This document shows positions 42,601 through 46,751 of a stretch of DNA of 46,751 bases, piece by piece. The translations under genes were made by a program, and so were the position numbers. Position 1 is the stretch's first letter. The number at the start of each line of letters is the position of its first letter. The notes beneath the pieces were generated by a model. It was not told the DNA's origin. It did not search any database and was given only the letters and a program-made list of their open reading frames with translations. The DNA lies in NCBI GenBank assembly GCA_002733415.1, contig NVVR01000025.1:1-46751 (forward strand), given 5' to 3'. Source of the stretch: Kordia sp. (GTDB lineage: Bacteria > Bacteroidota > Bacteroidia > Flavobacteriales > Flavobacteriaceae).

Positions 42601-44496
42601 AGAGCTTATGCACAGTTTTTCTGGAACAGTTTAGTGTCTGATAAAAAAGAAGTGCTTGACAAACAAATAAAAGCGTCTGGAAGTGTGTTAGCAGTATTCC
42701 CCGATTCTGACCAATATGAATTTGTAATAGAAGATTTAGTTACTCAAATTAATCCTTTTCTTCAAGAATGGAATTGTGAATTAGATGCTAATGCTATTGC
42801 AAACTATCTATTTAAAGAATTGTATGGCGATGATGAGTTTTGCATGAGTGCAAAAGCCATTGAATTAAAAGAACAATTTCAAGGGTATTTAAAAACCAAT
42901 AATGGAGCGCAAACTTTTGAAAAAAGTATTGCTTCATTAAACAATCTTAAAGATCAAGTGGCTTTGGTGAGTCAGTGGTTGAATTCGTTTAATAAAGAGG
43001 CAACTTTTTACAGTCAAGAGGCTATTGTTTTACTATTGTTTAATGGAAAAGTAAATAAAAAAATAAACCACATTAATGCTATTGAAAATATTAGTACTTT
43101 AAAAGGTAGTCATGGCGTAATTAAAGGAAACGATTATTCGTTTAACTACCATCTTTTTATTAACAAACTAGCGCAATACAACAACAACGTAATTCAAGAT
43201 TTTATAGCTTATAAAACAGCTAAAAAAGAATTAACTGAAGCGCAAAAAAATAGTTTAAAACTAGAAGAGTTCAAACCAAAGGTATTGTCTTCTTTTGTTC
43301 GTAACAAACTGATTGACCAAGTGTATTTACCTTTGTTTGGAGATAACTTATCAAAACAATTAGGAACAGTAGGTGAAAACAAACGCACCGATCGTATGGG
43401 TATGTTACTACTCATTTCTCCTCCTGGTTATGGTAAAACTACCTTGATGGAATACATCTCGGAGCGATTAGGATTGATTTTTATGAAGATTAACGGTCCG
43501 GCTATTGGCCATGATATTACATCAGTAGATCCGATGTCAGCAAATAATTCTGCTACCAGACAAGAGCTAGAAAAATTGAACTTAGCTTTTGAAATGGGGA
43601 ATAATGTGATGCTTTATTTAGATGATATTCAGCACTGTAATCCAGAATTTTTACAGAAGTTTATCTCATTAGCAGATGGACAACGTAAAATTGAAGGAGT
43701 TTATAATGGCGTTACCAAAACCTACGATTTTAGAGATAAGAAGTTCTGTGTGATTATGGCAGGTAACCCATATACTGAAAGCGGAGATAAATTTAGAATT
43801 CCAGACATGCTAGCCAATCGTGCGGATATTTATAATTTAGGGGATGTTATTGGAGATTCTGCCGATTTATTTAAGTTGAGTTTAATTGAAAACGCATTGA
43901 CTTCTAATGATTTATTACGCCAATTAAGTAGTAAAAACTTTGAGGATATTTACAGCATCGTCACTCATATAGAACAAGGTGGTGAAGGAACTTTAGATTT
44001 AAAAGGAAATCATACCAAACAAGAAGTACAAGATTATATTTCTGTATTAGAAAAAGTATTGAGGATTCGCAACGATGTATTGAGTGTAAATGCACAGTAT
44101 ATCAAATCGGCAGCGATGGAAGATGCGTACAGAACAGAGCCATCATTTAAGTTACAAGGATCCTATCGTGATATGAATAAGTTGGTAGCCAAAGTAGTTC
44201 CTATTATGAATGAAAAGGAGTTGACTACACTCCTATTGTCGCATTACGAAAGTGAATCCCAAACTTTAACGAGTGCAGCGGAAGCAAACTTATTAAAGTA
44301 TAAAGAACTGTCAAATAACTTAACTAAAAACGAACAAGAACGTTGGAACACCATTAAAACGACGTTTGTAAAAAATAACAAACTAAAAGGATTCGGTAAC
44401 CAAAATGAAATGGCTCAGGTGTTAAATCAGTTAATGCAGTTCTCTGATAATTTAGAAGGAATTAAAGAGGTGCTTGCTAAAGGGTTTGAGAGGTAA
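39661..44496 (+). CDS. Giant DUF3686-type AAA+ ATPase
   Basis: A 1611-residue cytoplasmic protein. The N-terminal 450 residues are beta-rich with repeated sheet-like modules (for example IASPNGEDYLYIFYEEGKGD). A long coiled-coil section spans about 480-880. The AAA+ core is near the end: Walker A SPPGYGKT (1253-1260), Walker B NVMLYLDDIQ with D1321-D1322, and sensor-1 MAGNPY with N1369. NRADIYNLGD holds the likely arginine finger. It resembles the family annotated as DNA repair ATPase (DUF3686), a name resting on coiled-coil similarity to SMC-like proteins. In this context an unfoldase acting on PspA filaments, as Vps4 acts on ESCRT-III, is more attractive but inferred. Overlaps the next start (TAATG). 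Confidence 0.85.
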   Translation: MQEQTNQLEGGTYEIIQSRLQKHKTDLVTRLNNLNGSRKEVFGSVETKLIANDRINTENTCIARDIVALENNCLFGYNVHFGLRTEIKLTDVFSIYTYKEQRFQEQPLTLINDELFISDFQNLYKYYRNTFFAKFSIIGNYLYMVFQTNENTTDIKAFKWLIKDQSLAYIDNRSDHEFKFPVQHEFKWQETNYDMHRNGSHPHISILDKLFVETIGGDLTIKIEDNTNDGKGILNEPVEHKDQTLEDGKFLFADLGNLTVLSITPYQETARYFVYNHKVQQVARIQSIQDTAVLLPDNHGLIFPDGYYLQTGEFKKFEKSIEQVKFQQKIASPNGEDYLYIFYEEGKGDYVLMTYNIIEQRINTPIICNGFTVLENGELCYFKAEEDSTKHHVVQIWQTPFSKTVQISNTHSDSLLYKIGNKDIVSAMAECQELITLLNKTDDYDGLYDDISKQATDVLDSYYWINDTETSCLNIPLLELKTTANAAIDEFEKVVQLKKAATNATAEVEQDITDLFDKIKHSSFKAIDDFVEVLTRLRGAQGATISLKDIRYTNNTHIEELSADISEQTERISRRCVSFLLDEKALLPYHNRLEEKAAVLEKIKKVVDAKGLEEEINQISTDLEMLIDIVNNLQIDDTSHSTAIIDTISLLFAEINQLKAGLKRKAKNLNESESKADFIAQLKLFDQSIINFIDIANTPEKCDEYLTKLSVQLEELEGKFADFDEYITQIIEKREEVYAAFETRKNSLVAAKNKKAITLQSAAERILGSIRKKAATFRNAEEINGYFASDLMVSKIQSIIKQLKGIDEIGKAETLESNLKSSKQETVRKLKDKLDLYEDGDNVIKLGKHRFGVNKQPLDLNIIAKNNALYFHLTGTDFYQKIENDILNTSQHIWNQELISENKEVYRSEYLAYKIYNTEGLKKLSLLNADDLAALVKKQGGENYAEGYVKGVHDEDAITILTTLVKTEESLGLLKYTPDIRAYAQFFWNSLVSDKKEVLDKQIKASGSVLAVFPDSDQYEFVIEDLVTQINPFLQEWNCELDANAIANYLFKELYGDDEFCMSAKAIELKEQFQGYLKTNNGAQTFEKSIASLNNLKDQVALVSQWLNSFNKEATFYSQEAIVLLLFNGKVNKKINHINAIENISTLKGSHGVIKGNDYSFNYHLFINKLAQYNNNVIQDFIAYKTAKKELTEAQKNSLKLEEFKPKVLSSFVRNKLIDQVYLPLFGDNLSKQLGTVGENKRTDRMGMLLLISPPGYGKTTLMEYISERLGLIFMKINGPAIGHDITSVDPMSANNSATRQELEKLNLAFEMGNNVMLYLDDIQHCNPEFLQKFISLADGQRKIEGVYNGVTKTYDFRDKKFCVIMAGNPYTESGDKFRIPDMLANRADIYNLGDVIGDSADLFKLSLIENALTSNDLLRQLSSKNFEDIYSIVTHIEQGGEGTLDLKGNHTKQEVQDYISVLEKVLRIRNDVLSVNAQYIKSAAMEDAYRTEPSFKLQGSYRDMNKLVAKVVPIMNEKELTTLLLSHYESESQTLTSAAEANLLKYKELSNNLTKNEQERWNTIKTTFVKNNKLKGFGNQNEMAQVLNQLMQFSDNLEGIKEVLAKGFER

Positions 44497-45539
44497 TGGA
44501 AGATATTAGTGAATTTTTACATTTTGAATTCATACCTAATCAAGAAAAATTGATCATTGATAATGATTCATATTTAACTGGTAAGGTTAAGATTAAAGCC
44601 AATATTGATTTTGCTTGTACCGATTGTTCTTATTACTTGAAATACAGAATAAAAGGGGAGTTATCATCTTTTAAAAAATTGTTTGAGATAAAATCTATAG
44701 CAAAAAACACTCTATGGAGAAAAGGACAATCTTATGAATATCAAATACAAACTGAATTCCCTGAAGATTTTTTTAGTTATAAAGGCAAATATTTTAAAAC
44801 TACCTGTACCATTGAATTTAAAATAACTCCAGATGAAGTAACCAATTCATATTTAAGGAAACACTTTTTAAAAAAAGTGAATTTTATACGATTATTAAAT
44901 ACATTCGGCGACTTTAAAAAAGAGTTTGGCACTATCATTCACAATGAAGGAGAATACTGTATATCACCTCAATCTGAATCCTTTGAGAATGATTACACAA
45001 ATAAAGTTATACTTGGAATTACACTTTTAGCCATTTCGACTGTTTTATATTATGGTTTTGATGCTCGGTTATTATTTGTATTACCATGCGTAGGGTTTGG
45101 AATATTTATAACAATAAAAGCTGCATATCATTTATTAAGCATTGGCAGTTTAGGTAAACTAAAATATACTATTTCGCATAAAGATAAAAGTTGCTTTACA
45201 TTAAGATTATATATTTCTAAAAATGCTATAAAAATTAATACATTCCATAAATATTTACTATTAGAAGAAGTTGTTATTGATAATAGAGGAAAAAATATAA
45301 CTACCCATATAGGTAATATCTATGAGCAAAAAACATCAAGAGTTAGTACAACTTTAAAAAACATTAATGAAATAGATATCTTTTATCCAAACAATCAATA
45401 TTTACCCGCTTCGTTAAATACCGAAAACGCAAAATTAAAGTGGTTTTTGATCTTAAAGTTAAAATTTAAAAACAATATTATCTACACAAAAAAAATACCT
45501 ATAACTATTACTAAAAAACTAGTTACTACAATTAATTAA
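44496..45539 (+). CDS. Membrane protein with arrestin-like beta domains
   Basis: A 347-residue protein starting in the TAATG overlap with the ATPase stop, hence translated in coupling. Residues 1-125 are a beta-sandwich with an arrestin-like rhythm: LTGKVKIKANIDFACTDCSY, then YEYQIQTEFPEDFFSYKGKY and TTCTIEFKI. Two membrane helices (about 170-213) follow. The C-terminal 130 residues form a second beta domain ending FYPNNQYLPASL, LKWFLILKLKFKN, IYTKKIPITI. Arrestin-fold proteins (Vps26, Spo0M) often assist membrane trafficking or coat assembly. Similarity is by pattern only; the domain could be another beta-sandwich. Confidence 0.5.
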   Translation: MEDISEFLHFEFIPNQEKLIIDNDSYLTGKVKIKANIDFACTDCSYYLKYRIKGELSSFKKLFEIKSIAKNTLWRKGQSYEYQIQTEFPEDFFSYKGKYFKTTCTIEFKITPDEVTNSYLRKHFLKKVNFIRLLNTFGDFKKEFGTIIHNEGEYCISPQSESFENDYTNKVILGITLLAISTVLYYGFDARLLFVLPCVGFGIFITIKAAYHLLSIGSLGKLKYTISHKDKSCFTLRLYISKNAIKINTFHKYLLLEEVVIDNRGKNITTHIGNIYEQKTSRVSTTLKNINEIDIFYPNNQYLPASLNTENAKLKWFLILKLKFKNNIIYTKKIPITITKKLVTTIN

Positions 45540-45599
45540 ACATTGTATTTTTACTGAAAAACAAATTACGCTAACCAAAACACATCATAAAAAAACAAC

Positions 45600-46151
45600 A
45601 TGGGACTATTCGATATATTTAAAAAGAAAAAGGACGAAGAAAAACACTACGATCCTACTGACATAAAAGTAACCGATTTAGAAAACGGATACTTATTAGA
45701 TTACGACTTTGAAACTTGGACGGTTACTAAAATGTCCGAATATGATTGGGGAAGTAATTTCTTTACTCGTGAATTTACAATCCTATCAAAAGGGATAGTT
45801 CGTTATTTGCATATTGAAGATGATGGAAAACTAATTATTACGCTTTCTGAAGATATCAAGTTTCGAAAACTAGGGGCTGAAGTATTAGATTATATAGAAG
45901 ATAATGGAAAACCTCCAAAAAAAATCAACTATTTAGGAACTACCTATTTTCTGGATGATGAATCACCAGGGTTTTATAGAAATACTGAAAATGAAGACTG
46001 GGAAGAACTTATTTCGTTTGATTACCTAGATGATGAGGAAGAAAAATGTTTAACCATAGAACAATGGGGTGATGACGATTTTGACGCAAGTATAGGAATA
46101 GTACTAAAACCAAGAGACATCAGCAACATTTTACCTGCTTATACAAGCTAA
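45600..46151 (+). CDS. DUF4178 domain protein
   Basis: A 183-residue soluble, acidic protein. MGLFDIFKKKKDEEK begins with a short amphipathic basic helix. The DUF4178 core follows: GYLLDYDFETWTVTKMSEYD, WGSNFFTREFTILS, RYLHIEDDGKLIITLSEDI, then INYLGTTYFLDDESPGFY and CLTIEQWGDDDFDASIG. DUF4178 recurs near PspA, DUF350 and related envelope stress genes, from memory of such neighbourhoods. Last intact gene of the array, 60 bases after the membrane protein; native DNA ends about 65 bases further on. Confidence 0.8.
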   Translation: MGLFDIFKKKKDEEKHYDPTDIKVTDLENGYLLDYDFETWTVTKMSEYDWGSNFFTREFTILSKGIVRYLHIEDDGKLIITLSEDIKFRKLGAEVLDYIEDNGKPPKKINYLGTTYFLDDESPGFYRNTENEDWEELISFDYLDDEEEKCLTIEQWGDDDFDASIGIVLKPRDISNILPAYTS

Positions 46152-46203
46152 CAACGTACAGATTACACTCGTTAATAACCATTATCGTCGATAATAATAA
46201 ACA

Positions 46204-46219
46204 CTTCGACAGGCTCAGT
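46204..46219 (+). repeat. CTTCGACAGGCTCAGT, copy 3, cut at the right join
   Basis: A single arm of the same flavobacterial intergenic repeat as at 35554 and 38563. The partner arm is missing and the following base composition changes at once to high GC. The join therefore lies at about 46,217-46,225, within or at the end of the repeat arm. Confidence 0.65.
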
Positions 46220-46436
46220 CCGGCTCGGAATCGGGTCTGGCAGCAGCCCGTGTTGCCTTGGCTGCCGGCGCCGGCGTAGCTTGAGCAGTGCCGGCCGCGG
46301 TTCTTTTTCTTGCAGCGGCGATGACGGCGGAAGACTCTCTCCTTGCGGAAGAAGCAGACTCGGCCGCTATGACCTTCGTGGTCGGCTCCGTCGAGCCCTT
46401 GCCTGCTGCTTTCTTTCCGCCTGTCGTCTTTGCCAT
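46215..46436 (-). CDS. Basic Ala/Lys/Thr-rich protein, C-terminus uncertain
   Basis: Up to 73 residues, starting MAKTTGGKKAAGKG and continuing in Ala, Arg, Thr and Pro with no hydrophobic core. The composition resembles short histone-H1-like proteins of beta-proteobacteria. GAGGCGAGA stands upstream of the ATG as a possible ribosome site. The stop TGA (46215-46217) lies exactly in the flavobacterial repeat at the join, so the true C-terminus is unknown. Foreign, high-GC DNA. Confidence 0.5.
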   Translation of the reverse strand: MAKTTGGKKAAGKGSTEPTTKVIAAESASSARRESSAVIAAARKRTAAGTAQATPAPAAKATRAAARPDSEPD

Positions 46437-46525
46437 CGCGATTCTCGCCTCTGCTTGGAAAACAAACCGCTGGAAACCTTATATTATAGCACGCTGGGGC
46501 GCCCTCTCTTAGCGCTCCAGCCCGC

Positions 46526-46609
46526 TCACAGCCCGAGCCGGCGCTTCATGTCGGCTCGCTGCTGATTCAATTCCATCAATTCGGCCAGTTCCTCGGGGAT
46601 AAAGCGGGA
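46526..46609 (-). CDS. C-terminal fragment of an unidentified high-GC protein
   Basis: Reading the minus strand to the TGA at 46526-46528 gives a natural-looking helical end, RFIPEELAELMELNQQRADM then KRRLGL. High third-position GC in this frame supports coding. It cannot continue naturally into the plus-strand coding sequence to its right, which is why a further break near 46,600-46,612 is suspected. Confidence 0.3.
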   Translation of the reverse strand, partial: SRFIPEELAELMELNQQRADMKRRLGL

Positions 46610-46751
46610 TTGCCGGATAACGACCTGATCGAGGAAGAACTGCGTGAATACCTCACGCTGTTCCAAAGCGACACGCAGCCGGACGAGCTGCGCCGCCTGC
46701 GCGAAGTCGCGCTCGACTGGATGCGCCGGCTGGCCGATTTCCATCCGTACG
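46604..46751 (+). CDS. Internal fragment, beta-proteobacterial nucleotidyltransferase-like protein
   Basis: The plus-strand frame reads AGLPDNDLIEEELREYLTLF, then DELRRLREVALDWMRRLADF and HPY at the window edge. It has strong third-position GC. The pattern matches, from memory, a small beta-proteobacterial family annotated as nucleotidyltransferase, in which a LP-x-N-x-E/L-IE start leads to ALDWM and a PYL sequence. Start and end are both missing. Confidence 0.45.

Noticed and set aside
39661..44496. SMC/RecN-like DNA repair protein
   Set aside because: The AAA+ motifs are together near the C-terminus rather than in two halves separated by coiled coil, and the genes around it concern membranes.
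46281..46565. Plus-strand ORFs over the Ala/Lys-rich gene
   Set aside because: High-GC DNA leaves many frames open by chance; the composition (Arg/Ser/Leu/Cys) looks like a shadow.

Overview
The window is a chimeric contig. The core, about 660 to 46,215, is a continuous low-GC segment from a marine-type Flavobacteriaceae (Bacteroidota). I would look first near Tenacibaculum or Polaribacter, but the sequence cannot fix the genus. The family assignment rests on a TonB receptor/DUF4249 pair, a 7TM AraC regulator, a RecQ of the flavobacterial type, the kdsD-tatC-lptB neighbourhood, one good TTTG-N19-TAnnTTTG type promoter match, and several copies of the CTTCGACAAGCTCAG-like intergenic repeat. 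Bases 1 to about 658 are foreign: a phage lysis region of proteobacterial appearance with a GH19 endolysin cut in mid-gene. The last 530 bases are high-GC proteobacterial DNA. Both joins look like assembly or library chimeras, and the right end may hold a further breakpoint.

Layout of the core. 659-3660: a TonB-dependent receptor missing its 5' end, a DUF4249 lipoprotein and a small ORF. 3860-7655: an AraC regulator, an M28 peptidase lipoprotein and a YifB/ComM AAA ATPase. 7837-13108: a TPR-CHAT caspase-like protease behind a lipoprotein built of nine 16-residue Asp-rich repeats, divergent from an ECF sigma factor and a likely anti-sigma TPR protein. 13583-20496: a tight minus-strand operon recQ-pabB-tilS-dsbD ending at a 26-bp perfect hairpin. 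20746-23771: kdsD, tatC, an AhpD-like protein and lptB. 23798-26523: a minus-strand two-component operon. 26765-29919: two unusual signal-less proteins. 29994-33400: a GH25 lysozyme, pssA, prmC and an XRE/S24-like regulator.

33866-46151 is the most interesting region. It is an eleven-gene plus-strand array: YbjN-like protein, YbjQ, a 44-residue membrane peptide, PspA/IM30, a YqiJ-type OB-fold membrane protein, a YqiK-type flotillin, two unknown proteins, a 1611-residue DUF3686 AAA+ ATPase, a membrane protein that may be arrestin-like, and DUF4178. PspA is the bacterial ESCRT-III homologue. An adjacent giant AAA+ ATPase and flotillin scaffold suggest an envelope-remodelling or repair machine in which the ATPase may play the part of Vps4. 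A cluster of GCTAA motifs and a promoter-like element lie between this array and the divergent XRE regulator.

The second system of interest is the CHAT locus. Each lipoprotein repeat carries one basic residue in an otherwise acidic unit (two in unit 4), so the lipoprotein is a candidate substrate of the adjacent CHAT protease. No tRNA, rRNA, CRISPR array, insertion sequence or complete prophage was seen.
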